Assembly (NCBI GenBank): GCA_016788905.1 | Contig: JAEURZ010000022.1 | Location: 1 to 48,631 of the forward strand | Length of the DNA: 48,631 nucleotides | Source of the DNA: Elusimicrobiota bacterium | GTDB taxonomy: Bacteria > Elusimicrobiota > Elusimicrobia > FEN-1173 | Direction: 5' to 3' | In this document: positions 30,311-36,833 of the stretch, in pieces | Position numbering within the stretch: the first letter of the stretch is position 1 | Layout: each line of letters starts with the position of its first letter | Made by a program: the position numbers and the translations under genes | Notes under the pieces: generated by a model | Database searches by the model: none | Told to the model about the DNA's origin: nothing | What the model saw: only the letters and a program-made list of their open reading frames with translations

Positions 30311-30339
30311 ATAATGTACGTAATTTACTTATTTGTCAA
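30311..30339 (-). promoter_or_regulatory. Leaderless promoter of the AbiE operon
   Basis: Minus strand: consensus -35 TTGACA (complement of 30334-30339), 17-nt spacer, -10 CATTAT (complement of 30311-30316), 6 nt, then ATG at 30304. Transcription would start at or next to the ATG. Confidence 0.65.
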
Positions 30340-30497
30340 TATCTAACATTAATAATGCATTGGGTTGCTTCTGTCTAAAAGGCTGGAGCGACCTCTCTTT
30401 CTGGTAGGTTTCAATCCAAAGAGTGGGGGTATAAAGTGTCAGGTGACTGGGCCGTATGTGTGGTGGCCCCCCCCCTGGTCCGCAATTTCTTTTCCAC

Positions 30498-30526
30498 TTG
30501 ATTTATTATATATACAAACGTATAGT
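30498..30526 (+). promoter_or_regulatory. Promoter and candidate LexA operator of the PolB2 cassette
   Basis: -35 TTGATT (30498-30503), 17-nt spacer, -10 TATAGT (30521-30526), 6 nt, then ATG at 30533. A 14-bp perfect interrupted palindrome TATAC-AAAC-GTATA (30511-30524) overlaps the -10. The lexA promoter has the same arrangement (TATTC-TTTT-GTATA) at the same distance from its ATG, so I propose a shared LexA site that blocks RNA polymerase. Confidence 0.55.
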
Positions 30527-30532
30527 ATGCGA

Positions 30533-31093
30533 ATGAGCCTTTTCCTCCCCCCACCCAGTCGATTGATTTCGGAGAAGTTGGGGTGGCCTTCGGGGCGGGG
30601 GCGGTCTTTTCATGTGTTGTGCGGCCCCCGGGGGATTTCTCGGTGGACAGTGGAGGCACTCTGCCCCTTGTTGGAGGGGCCAACAAAAATTTACTGGGTC
30701 GACGCGGCGAACCGTTTTGACGCCCACGCCCTGGCCAAGACGGCTCAAGGGTATCGGATGGATCCCCGGGCGGTGTTATCCAAAATCCAATTGGCCCGGA
30801 CCTTTAACGCTTTTCAACTGGCCGCACTGGTGACCGGAAAATTGCCCCGGCTCGCTCCGGGGCCTGTGGTGTTGGCCGACCCTCTGGCGCCCTTTCTTGA
30901 TGAAGAGTTGGCGCTGGAAGATGCACAGCGTGCCTTTCAGCGGTTCTGTTTGGGATTGGCCGATGTTTCCGGTCCGGTCCTGGCTTTGGTGGTGGATCGC
31001 CCGTTGCCTCCAGGCCGCAAATGTTTTTCCCAGGGATTTTTGAAATTGGCCCAAAGTGTCACCCGGGTGGGACCTGTGGCCTTGGAAAACTAA
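30533..31093 (+). CDS. RecA-superfamily-like protein with degenerate P-loop, PolB2 cassette gene 1
   Basis: 186 residues. The RecA-like core is recognisable: a strand and loop at the P-loop position, residues 31-39 GPRGISRWT in place of GxxGxGKT; then YWVDAANRFDAHALA (54-68) as the second strand/helix; ARTFNAFQLAALV (88-100), typical of RecA/RadA paralogues; and a Walker-B-like strand PVVLADPLAPFLDEEL (111-126). The lysine and Ser/Thr of Walker A are absent, so ATP hydrolysis is unlikely. I choose ATG 30533 because it has the same spacing from the -10 as lexA; ATG 30527 is in frame 6 nt earlier. It shares one base with the next gene. By analogy to ImuA, it may tether the polymerase to RecA filaments (inference). 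Confidence 0.6.
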   Translation: MSLFLPPPSRLISEKLGWPSGRGRSFHVLCGPRGISRWTVEALCPLLEGPTKIYWVDAANRFDAHALAKTAQGYRMDPRAVLSKIQLARTFNAFQLAALVTGKLPRLAPGPVVLADPLAPFLDEELALEDAQRAFQRFCLGLADVSGPVLALVVDRPLPPGRKCFSQGFLKLAQSVTRVGPVALEN

Positions 31094-31362
31094 TGGGCCG
31101 GACGCTCCCCACCATCGTTCAAACGCTTCACCAGGAAGAAGCCCTGTGGAAAGATTTCCGCCGGGCGCTTCGCAAAGAGGATCAGGAGGTTTTAGACACG
31201 TTGTGGCGATTTGCCCGTCGGCATGCGGCACCGCTTTCCATGGCCAGCCGGCCCGTCCCTATGGAGGGAATCACCCTGGCCATGCTCCTTGGCCTTGCCG
31301 CGCGCGTTCAGGAACTGGAAAGACGTTTGGAGGTGCGGGATTCTGTCAGTGAAGGGCGTTAA
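31093..31362 (+). CDS. Small helical protein, PolB2 cassette gene 2
   Basis: 89 residues, mostly helical and charged: LHQEEALWKDFRRALRKEDQEVLDTLWRFARRHAAPL, a short linker, then a hydrophobic helix ITLAMLLGLAARVQELERRLEVR. ATG at 31093 overlaps the stop of the RecA-like gene by one base, so the two are translated together. I do not recognise a family. Its position between a RecA-like gene and a family B polymerase suggests an accessory subunit. Its last codons overlap the 3' end of the convergent MazF-like gene by 4 bp. Confidence 0.6.
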   Translation: MGRTLPTIVQTLHQEEALWKDFRRALRKEDQEVLDTLWRFARRHAAPLSMASRPVPMEGITLAMLLGLAARVQELERRLEVRDSVSEGR

Positions 31363-31706
31363 GAAAGGATTTTGTGGAGTTCGGTGGTCAAGTATCCGAG
31401 GGTTGGGTTTGAAATATGCCCCAGTTTTTTTCGGATTAAGCGTTGATCGATTGTCACGATTTTCCCAAGTTTCACGAGGGATGGTTTCGGAAGACCAGCC
31501 GACTTTTGATCCTCCTGGGACAGAAGATGATCGTAGCGAGGGACTTTTTTTGAAACTTGAGACGTTATGGCGACTAAAACCACATCTAAATGGGTTTGAT
31601 TGAATGTGTTCGACGACAGGATCAGCGCTGGGCGCATTTTTGTTGTTGTTAAATCCGTAAACGGGAAAGCAATGAGAACGACGTCGCCTCGCTTAAAGGT
31701 TGTCAT
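31359..31706 (-). CDS. MazF/PemK-type endoribonuclease toxin
   Basis: 115 residues starting MTTFKRGDVVLIAFPFTDL, the diagnostic MazF beginning, followed by MRPALILSSN and VVLVAITSQ strands and the SLVKLGKIVTIDQRLIRKKLG region. These match the sequence-specific mRNA interferase fold (SH3-like barrel); Arg in the KMRPALIL strand is the usual catalytic-site residue. The 5' end overlaps the antitoxin gene by 14 nt and the stop overlaps the convergent small cassette gene by 4 bp. It is located between two genes of the PolB2 cassette, on the opposite strand. Confidence 0.85.
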   Translation of the reverse strand: MTTFKRGDVVLIAFPFTDLTTTKMRPALILSSNTFNQTHLDVVLVAITSQVSKKVPRYDHLLSQEDQKSAGLPKPSLVKLGKIVTIDQRLIRKKLGHISNPTLGYLTTELHKILS

Positions 31707-31875
31707 ATATATCGTCTTGTGAGTTATTCCAAAAAGCAAAAGAGGTTTCCGCTACTTTGAGGCGAGCCCAATCTTCTTTGGGAAGGCGAATGAGTGCGGG
31801 TAGATCCCGGAGAAATTTTCTCTGATCTTCCGGTTTCAGGGCCCGGACACATTTTTTAAGAGTTTTGAGTGTCAT
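31693..31875 (-). CDS. Probable antitoxin of the MazF-like toxin
   Basis: 60 residues, short and charged, ending in SFAFWNNSQDDIYDNL, which is a typical intrinsically disordered toxin-binding tail. It lies directly upstream of mazF with a 14-nt overlap, the normal antitoxin position. The N-terminal half (LKTLKKCVRALKPEDQRKFLRDLP) is helical rather than a clear AbrB or RHH DNA-binding fold, so the antitoxin family is uncertain. Confidence 0.65.
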   Translation of the reverse strand: MTLKTLKKCVRALKPEDQRKFLRDLPALIRLPKEDWARLKVAETSFAFWNNSQDDIYDNL

Positions 31876-31881
31876 GGGGAT

Positions 31882-31910
31882 AGTCTACTTAGGCGGAGGG
31901 AGGAAATCAA
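31882..31910 (-). promoter_or_regulatory. Leaderless promoter of the MazEF-like pair
   Basis: Minus strand -35 TTGATT (complement of 31905-31910), 17-nt spacer, -10 TAGACT (complement of 31882-31887), 6 nt, then ATG at 31875. It faces away from the PolB2 gene. Confidence 0.5.
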
Positions 31911-31948
31911 GGGTTTTTCGACGGCGTTTTTAGTGAATGAGGGATCTT

Positions 31949-34213
31949 ATGCACTGCAACGGATGGATCTTTGACGCGTATCCTGTTTTTGAAGGAATTC
32001 GGGTGTGGGCGGTGTTGGTGGATGGGCGGCGGGTCACCTTTGTTGACCCCTGGCGGGCCCCTTTTATCGTGGACGGGGATTCTTGGGGTCGGGCTCGCCC
32101 TCTCTTGGTCTCGTCGCATACCCCCCTAGAGATCTCTCCCCGACAAGGAGCGGACCTTTATTCCGAAAAATGTCGACCGGGGTGGGAAGTTCGCGTTGCC
32201 CCGCCGGTTCATGGTCCCCTGGTCAAAAAATTAAAGCGGGCGGGGGTTCTCCTTTACAACGCGGACTTTCATCTTGTTCAACATTATCACTACGAGCGGC
32301 GTCATTTCCCCCTGGCCTTTGGCATGTTTGATTTTGACGGTGATCGATTGACCTCGTTTTCGCTCCAAGACGATCCTTGGTCTGTGGATTTTTCACTTCC
32401 CCCCCTTCGGTTCTTGCATGTGGCTCTCGCGGGGTCCGAATTTTCCGGTGCGGTGAATCCCACCCACGCGTCCCGTGGTGGACTGGTTTTACAGTATGAA
32501 GGATTGACCCATGTGTTGGAAGGGGACCCCGCTCAGCAAATGGAGAGTTTGGATCGGCGGATTCGGGAGTGGGATCCCGACGTCCTCTCGACTGACTGGG
32601 GTGACAGTTATTTGATTCCGCACCTTTTGGAGTGGTCGATCAAAACGAGACACCCCCTTTCTCTGTCCCGGGATCACGCTCGTGGGGTGAGCGGTCAACA
32701 GGGCCGGAGCTTCATGACTTACGGCCAAATGATCTATCAATCGGGTGCCCAATATCTTTTCGGTCGTTGGCATCTGGATCTGAAGAACAGTTTCTATTTT
32801 AAGGAATGTGGCTGGGAGGGCCTCTACGAAATTGCCCGCATCGCTAAGATTCCAGTTCAACGGGCGGCCCGAACGACGATCGGGACGTCCCTGTCCTCCA
32901 TGCAGTTGGACGTAGCCCTTCGTCGGGGCCTGTGGGTGCCCATGGACAAGGCCCAGGCGGAGGACTTTCGCCCGGCGTCAGAGCTGGTGGTGGCGGACAA
33001 GGGCGGTTTGGTCTACGAGCCCGATATCGGCTGGTTCGAAAACGTGGCCGAGTATGATTTCGTCTCCATGTACCCCACGCTGATGGTGAAACACAACATT
33101 TCACCCGAAACAGTGAATTGTGATTGTTGCCGAGAGGTTCTTCCTGTCCCAGAAATAGGCCACCACCTTTGCCGTCGTCGCCAAGGAATCGTTCCGGAAG
33201 TTTTAGCGCCGATCTTAAAGAAACGCGTCGAATACAAACGTCGCTATAAGGCGGGGGATCCCCAAGCCGCCGCTTTCAAGGCTCGCGCCGATGCCCACAA
33301 GTGGTCCCTAGTGACAAGCTTTGGCTATCTCGGATTCAAGAACGCGCGGTTCGGGAAGATCGAGGCGCATGAGTCGGTGACGGCTTGGGGGCGTGAGACT
33401 CTCCTGCGAGCCAAGGATTTTGTGGAAAGCCGGGGATTTCATGTTCTTCATGCAAATGTGGACTGTGTTTGGGTTCAAGGGCAGGCGGGAATGGATTACG
33501 AACATCTTCGGCGGGAGATCGAAACGGCAGGCGATTGCTCTGTGGGGTTGGAAGGCGTCTATAAGTGGCTACGGTTTTGCCCTTCCAAAACCGTTCCGCT
33601 CTCGGGCGTGCCGAACCGTTACTTCGGGGCGTTCACGAACGGAGAGCTCAAAATACGGGGGTTGGCCCTGCGCCGTCGGGACACACCGGAGATCTTTAAG
33701 AAAATGCAGAAAAATATGTTGGCGGTTTTGGCCGAGGCTGACGACGTGGCGGGATGTCGGGCTCGGGTCGGACGTGTGTCCGTGATCGCGGATACGGTTC
33801 GCGAACGGATCGCGGAAGGCCGGGTGGATGCCGTGGAGTTGGCCGTCACTTTTACGTTATCAAAGGACCCCTCGGAATACGTTTCGAATGGACCTTCCTC
33901 CGTGGCCGCGAAACGTTTGGCGGCGTCTGGAGTTCCTTTGCATGCGGGGGAAACCGTGCGCTACATCATCACTTCTTCAGGGGACAAGGTGGTTGATTTT
34001 CGTGCGACGCCCTTGGCCTTCGTGAGCGAGGCTCCAGAAGTGGACACCCAAAAATATCTAGAACTTTGGCAACGGTGTCGGGATGAAATTATGGAGGGTT
34101 TGGAAGAGGAATCTCCCGTCTTTCAGGTTCGAGAAATCCCGGCGCCATTTTCCCCTCAGCGCAGAAAAACTGAAAATGAACACCAACAGGAATTTTATTT
34201 TTTTGAAAAATAA
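31949..34213 (+). CDS. PolB2-like family B DNA polymerase, PolB2 cassette gene 3
   Basis: 754 residues. Motif A is EYDFVSMYPTL with catalytic Asp370. A CDCC...HHLC cluster follows, a possible zinc site. Motif B is KWSLVTSFGYLGFKN (Lys451). Motif C reads HANVDCVWV: the second Asp of DTD is kept (Asp505) but the first is Asn503. The exonuclease region is degraded: ExoI has lost its DxE (LHVALAG) and ExoII reads DPDVLSTDWGDSYL. These features match the PolB2/Dpo2 group, known in archaea as altered polymerases linked to damage tolerance and found in some bacteria. The C-terminus QQEFYFFEK resembles a sliding-clamp motif. AGGGA at 31940-31944 supports ATG 31949; ATG 31937 is an alternative. Confidence 0.8.
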   Translation: MHCNGWIFDAYPVFEGIRVWAVLVDGRRVTFVDPWRAPFIVDGDSWGRARPLLVSSHTPLEISPRQGADLYSEKCRPGWEVRVAPPVHGPLVKKLKRAGVLLYNADFHLVQHYHYERRHFPLAFGMFDFDGDRLTSFSLQDDPWSVDFSLPPLRFLHVALAGSEFSGAVNPTHASRGGLVLQYEGLTHVLEGDPAQQMESLDRRIREWDPDVLSTDWGDSYLIPHLLEWSIKTRHPLSLSRDHARGVSGQQGRSFMTYGQMIYQSGAQYLFGRWHLDLKNSFYFKECGWEGLYEIARIAKIPVQRAARTTIGTSLSSMQLDVALRRGLWVPMDKAQAEDFRPASELVVADKGGLVYEPDIGWFENVAEYDFVSMYPTLMVKHNISPETVNCDCCREVLPVPEIGHHLCRRRQGIVPEVLAPILKKRVEYKRRYKAGDPQAAAFKARADAHKWSLVTSFGYLGFKNARFGKIEAHESVTAWGRETLLRAKDFVESRGFHVLHANVDCVWVQGQAGMDYEHLRREIETAGDCSVGLEGVYKWLRFCPSKTVPLSGVPNRYFGAFTNGELKIRGLALRRRDTPEIFKKMQKNMLAVLAEADDVAGCRARVGRVSVIADTVRERIAEGRVDAVELAVTFTLSKDPSEYVSNGPSSVAAKRLAASGVPLHAGETVRYIITSSGDKVVDFRATPLAFVSEAPEVDTQKYLELWQRCRDEIMEGLEEESPVFQVREIPAPFSPQRRKTENEHQQEFYFFEK

Positions 34214-34232
34214 GCATATTCTTTTGTATAGT
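34203..34232 (+). promoter_or_regulatory. lexA promoter with candidate autoregulatory LexA operator
   Basis: -35 TTGAAA (34203-34208, within the last codons of the polymerase gene), 18-nt spacer, -10 TATAGT (34227-34232), 6 nt, ATG at 34239. The palindrome TATTC-TTTT-GTATA (34217-34230) overlaps the -10 and shares the TATnC-N4-GTATAGTAT core with the cassette promoter. Confidence 0.55.
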
Positions 34233-34238
34233 ATTCCT

Positions 34239-34835
34239 ATGGACCAACTCACGGCACGCCAAAAAGAAATCTATACGTTCATTGTCAATCAAATTGAGAA
34301 AAGTGGTATTCCCCCCACGGTAAGGGAGATCGCCAAACATTTTGATGTTTTTCCAAAGGCGATTCAGGATCATATTTCAGCGTTGGAACGAAAAGGTGTT
34401 TTGCGTCGGGCTAAAGAGACGGCTCGTGGTCTTTTGTTGGGGGCCAGGCGGTTGGTGGAAGCCCAGTCCCGACTCCCCATCCTGGGGCGAGTTTCCGCTG
34501 GAGTTCCCCTTGAAGCGATTGCGGAGGTGGAGGATTATTTGGCTGTGGATGAGGCCATCGCCAAACGCGCTAACTTCGTTTTGCGTGTGAAGGGCGACAG
34601 TATGAGTCCGGAACTTTTGGATGGGGATATGGTCTTGGTTCAAAATACGACTGTGGCGGAAGACCGGGCTATTGTTGTGGCCACCGTGGATGATGAAGAG
34701 GCGACGGTCAAACGATTGCGGCGCGTGAACCGGGAAATCTTTTTGGAACCGATAAATTCTGCTTATCCCCTCATTCGAGGTCGAAAAGTTTCTGTTATTG
34801 GAAAAGTGACAAGCGTCATCCGAACCTATTTTTAA
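34239..34835 (+). CDS. lexA: LexA repressor
   Basis: 198 residues, with the SOS repressor/protease plan. The N-terminal winged helix (PTVREIAKHFDVFPKAIQDHISALERKGVLRR) is followed by the autocleavage site Ala87-Gly88 in GRVSAGVP, the nucleophile Ser121 in KGDSMS, and the general base Lys158 in ATVKRL; spacing is practically that of E. coli LexA (84/85, 119, 156). The start is ATG 34239 since MDQLTARQKEIY is the canonical beginning. It lies 25 nt after the polymerase stop but has its own promoter inside the polymerase gene's end. Presumably it represses itself and the upstream cassette until RecA-stimulated cleavage. Confidence 0.95.
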   Translation: MDQLTARQKEIYTFIVNQIEKSGIPPTVREIAKHFDVFPKAIQDHISALERKGVLRRAKETARGLLLGARRLVEAQSRLPILGRVSAGVPLEAIAEVEDYLAVDEAIAKRANFVLRVKGDSMSPELLDGDMVLVQNTTVAEDRAIVVATVDDEEATVKRLRRVNREIFLEPINSAYPLIRGRKVSVIGKVTSVIRTYF

Positions 34836-35135
34836 CAGATTTGCCGCGGATTTAATCAATCCAGTTCCCCGCTGGTAACCCGAAATCCCCAGTTGAATCA
34901 CGGGATTCGACAAAAAAATCGGGCTTTTTTCCTTTCCAAAAAAGTTTGTCCGTAGTCCCCGCGACCGCGCTAGCGGAAGTGCCGCGTGGGAGCGGCCTAC
35001 GACCTGCACTTTTTTGTTCGTAAAAAAGCCCGCTTTTTTCGTCTCGCATCAGCGGCTCTGCCGCCTCAAGTGCCAGGCTCTCTGAGCCTGGCCGGTCCTC
35101 GCGCTCAACTGGGGATTCCGGGTTAACTCATCGTA
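34836..35135. other. Gene-free interval downstream of lexA
   Basis: 300 nt between lexA and the convergent Nudix gene. It is almost entirely occupied by the inverted-repeat element at 34876-35125; I see no coding potential in either strand. Confidence 0.7.
34876..35125. repeat. 250-bp highly structured inverted-repeat element
   Basis: Outer arms 34876-34896 and 35105-35125 are 21 nt with one mismatch. Nested inner arms 34909-34930 and 35022-35043 match at about 20 of 22. Two further hairpins with TCT loops sit near the right end: GCGGC-TCT-GCCGC (35052-35064) and the 9-bp stem GCCAGGCTC-TCT-GAGCCTGGC (35072-35092). There is no protein. It could be a MITE-like mobile element or a structured RNA. 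The poly-T runs after the inner arms may also act as a bidirectional terminator between lexA and the Nudix gene. Confidence 0.7.
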
Positions 35136-35747
35136 TCATTGAGTTTCAGACACCCAATCTCTTAAAGCATGAAAAGTGCTTCGAAACGCCAGTTCTTTCC
35201 ATGGAATTTCGTTGGGTAGGAAGGCTTTTACTTCGAGAGATTCGGCCCCTGGGCAAGGGGTGGGACCAATGACTTCAGTTGGATAAATGACCGTAACAAT
35301 TGGAGAATCTTCGTAGGAATAAATCTTGGGTGGTCCCAGAACGCGGACCCGAGTACGGATTTCTTCCCAGGTTTCTCGCAGGGCCGCTTGTTCCACGGTT
35401 TCCCCCATTTCCATGTAACCGGCTGGATGACTCCAAAGGCCGTAGGCGGGTTCAATGGCCCTTCTTAGTAAGTAGATTTTCCCGTTATGAATGGGGAGGG
35501 TGGCTCCCACTATTTTAGGGTTTTGGTAGGCGATCCCTTTACACTCGACACAGACAAATCGTTTTCTTCTTTCAATATGAACATAAGTCCATTGGAGCGT
35601 TTCTCCGCAACGGAGGCAATGGCGAATATCGTTTGAAAAGGTTTTCCACCAGGATTTAGGAAGTCCCCCATCCGCGAAACGTTTTTCCATTTCACGTTCA
35701 ATTCGGGGAGTGATTATTTTGGGGGTTTTGAGTTTATTCGGGGGCAT
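35136..35747 (-). CDS. Nudix hydrolase with zinc ribbon
   Basis: 203 residues. A zinc ribbon (Cys44, Cys47, Cys66, Cys69) precedes the Nudix domain, the plan of NudC-like NADH pyrophosphatases and related ADP-ribose hydrolases. The Nudix box spans Gly110-Glu116-Arg124-Glu125-Glu128-Glu129 (GYMEMGE...RETWEE); the usual Gly after EE is replaced by a different residue. PAYGLWSHPAGYMEMGE is a typical start of the box. The start overlaps the DUF309 gene by 14 nt, so these genes and nth form one minus-strand operon. Confidence 0.85.
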   Translation of the reverse strand: MPPNKLKTPKIITPRIEREMEKRFADGGLPKSWWKTFSNDIRHCLRCGETLQWTYVHIERRKRFVCVECKGIAYQNPKIVGATLPIHNGKIYLLRRAIEPAYGLWSHPAGYMEMGETVEQAALRETWEEIRTRVRVLGPPKIYSYEDSPIVTVIYPTEVIGPTPCPGAESLEVKAFLPNEIPWKELAFRSTFHALRDWVSETQ

Positions 35748-36150
35748 CGGAATTCGCTCGTTTTAACTGGAAAGCAAGTTGGGATGAATAGGATATTTTG
35801 ATTGGACCTGAAAGGCCTCTTCCAGCTAATTGATCAATGGGTGCGTCCAATATCCCTGTTAAGGCTTGAGTGAATTTCGTTCGGAGGAGAGTCAGGTTCA
35901 ATCCTAGATGGTGGGTTCCGTAGGGAGTAAGGAGTTCTATCCCGGAGCCATAAAGAATTCGGGCCCCACGCATGTTTCCAATCTGAAGATGGTGCATGGC
36001 ACTGGTGACCTGAATGAGCCCCTGAAAAAAGTCCTTGTTCGACCCGCGGGTGTCGTGCCAAAGTTCTTCCCACACTTCATGGGCTTCGAAAAACTCTTCC
36101 CGATTAAAGAGGGAAATCCCCATTTCAAAGCGAGGATCCAGGGTGCTCAT
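35734..36150 (-). CDS. DUF309-family protein
   Basis: 138 residues beginning MSTLDPRF. The key pattern FNREEFFEAHEVWEELWHD (residues about 15-33) with its acidic/His pairs, followed by DFFQGLIQVTSAMHHL, matches the DUF309 family, a helical bundle of unknown function. ATG 36150 is chosen because it overlaps the nth stop (ATGA); a longer frame exists upstream. It is placed between nth and the Nudix gene. Confidence 0.8.
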   Translation of the reverse strand: MSTLDPRFEMGISLFNREEFFEAHEVWEELWHDTRGSNKDFFQGLIQVTSAMHHLQIGNMRGARILYGSGIELLTPYGTHHLGLNLTLLRTKFTQALTGILDAPIDQLAGRGLSGPIKISYSSQLAFQLKRANSDAPE

Positions 36151-36776
36151 AAGGTGCCCACGGAAGGACAATATTTTCGCAGGGGGCAGGTCGGGCAATC
36201 CGGCCGAAGGGCTCTACAATACTTCCGGCCGTGTGTAATGAGGGCATGAGAAAACCAAATCCAATCCTTTTGAGGGATCATTTTCATAAGATCGGTTTCA
36301 ACCTTTTCCGGCTCGATCTCTTTTGTCAGTCCCAGTCGTTTGGAGAGTCGTTTAACATGGGTATCCACGACCACGCCACAGGCAATTCCATACCCTGTCC
36401 CCAAAACCACATTGGCTGTTTTTCTGGCCACCCCGCGCAATTGCAGTAATTCGTTCATGGTTTGAGGAACAACTCCTCCATAGTGGGCCATCAATAAACG
36501 TGAGGAGTGGATTAGGGATTTAGCCTTTTGACGGTAGAAGCCCGTTGATCGAATAATCTCTTCCACCTCTGATAGAGACGCCTGGGCGAGCTCTTCGGGC
36601 GATCCGAACGTTTTAAAAAGGTTCGGGGTCACTTGGTTCACTCGCTCATCGGTGCACTGGGCCGAAAGAATGGTTGCGATTAACAGTTGAAAGGGGTTGG
36701 CGTGGGTTAAGGCGCAGTGAGGTTTTGGATATTCTTTTTTAAGGGACCGCAGGATCGGCGCGAGAGATAAACTCAT
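36147..36776 (-). CDS. nth: Endonuclease III
   Basis: 209-residue base-excision repair DNA glycosylase/AP lyase for oxidised pyrimidines. The HhH-GPD motif ends LRGVARKTANVV with catalytic Lys119, followed by the catalytic Asp138 in VDTHVKR. A C-terminal [4Fe-4S] loop has Cys187, 194, 197 and 203 with the C-x6-C-x2-C-x5-C spacing of the E. coli enzyme. ATG 36776 lies 6 nt after the extended -10 TGCTAAAAT (complement of 36783-36791), predicting a leaderless mRNA. It heads the operon with DUF309 and the Nudix gene. Confidence 0.95.
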   Translation of the reverse strand: MSLSLAPILRSLKKEYPKPHCALTHANPFQLLIATILSAQCTDERVNQVTPNLFKTFGSPEELAQASLSEVEEIIRSTGFYRQKAKSLIHSSRLLMAHYGGVVPQTMNELLQLRGVARKTANVVLGTGYGIACGVVVDTHVKRLSKRLGLTKEIEPEKVETDLMKMIPQKDWIWFSHALITHGRKYCRALRPDCPTCPLRKYCPSVGTL

Positions 36777-36782
36777 GGTGAA

Positions 36783-36791
36783 ATTTTAGCA
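36783..36791 (-). promoter_or_regulatory. Extended -10 of nth (leaderless)
   Basis: Minus strand TGCTAAAAT, extended -10 type, ends 6 nt before the nth ATG. No good -35 is visible. Confidence 0.45.
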
Positions 36792-36821
36792 ATTCGGCTT
36801 TAATCAAGTGGTCGGAAAGGG

Positions 36822-36827
36822 TAAAAT
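36822..36827 (+). promoter_or_regulatory. -10 of the cobalamin adenosyltransferase gene (leaderless)
   Basis: TAAAAT (36822-36827) ends 6 nt before the ATG at 36834. The -35 region is weak (TTTAAT about 17 nt upstream). Confidence 0.4.
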
Positions 36828-36833
36828 GATCCC

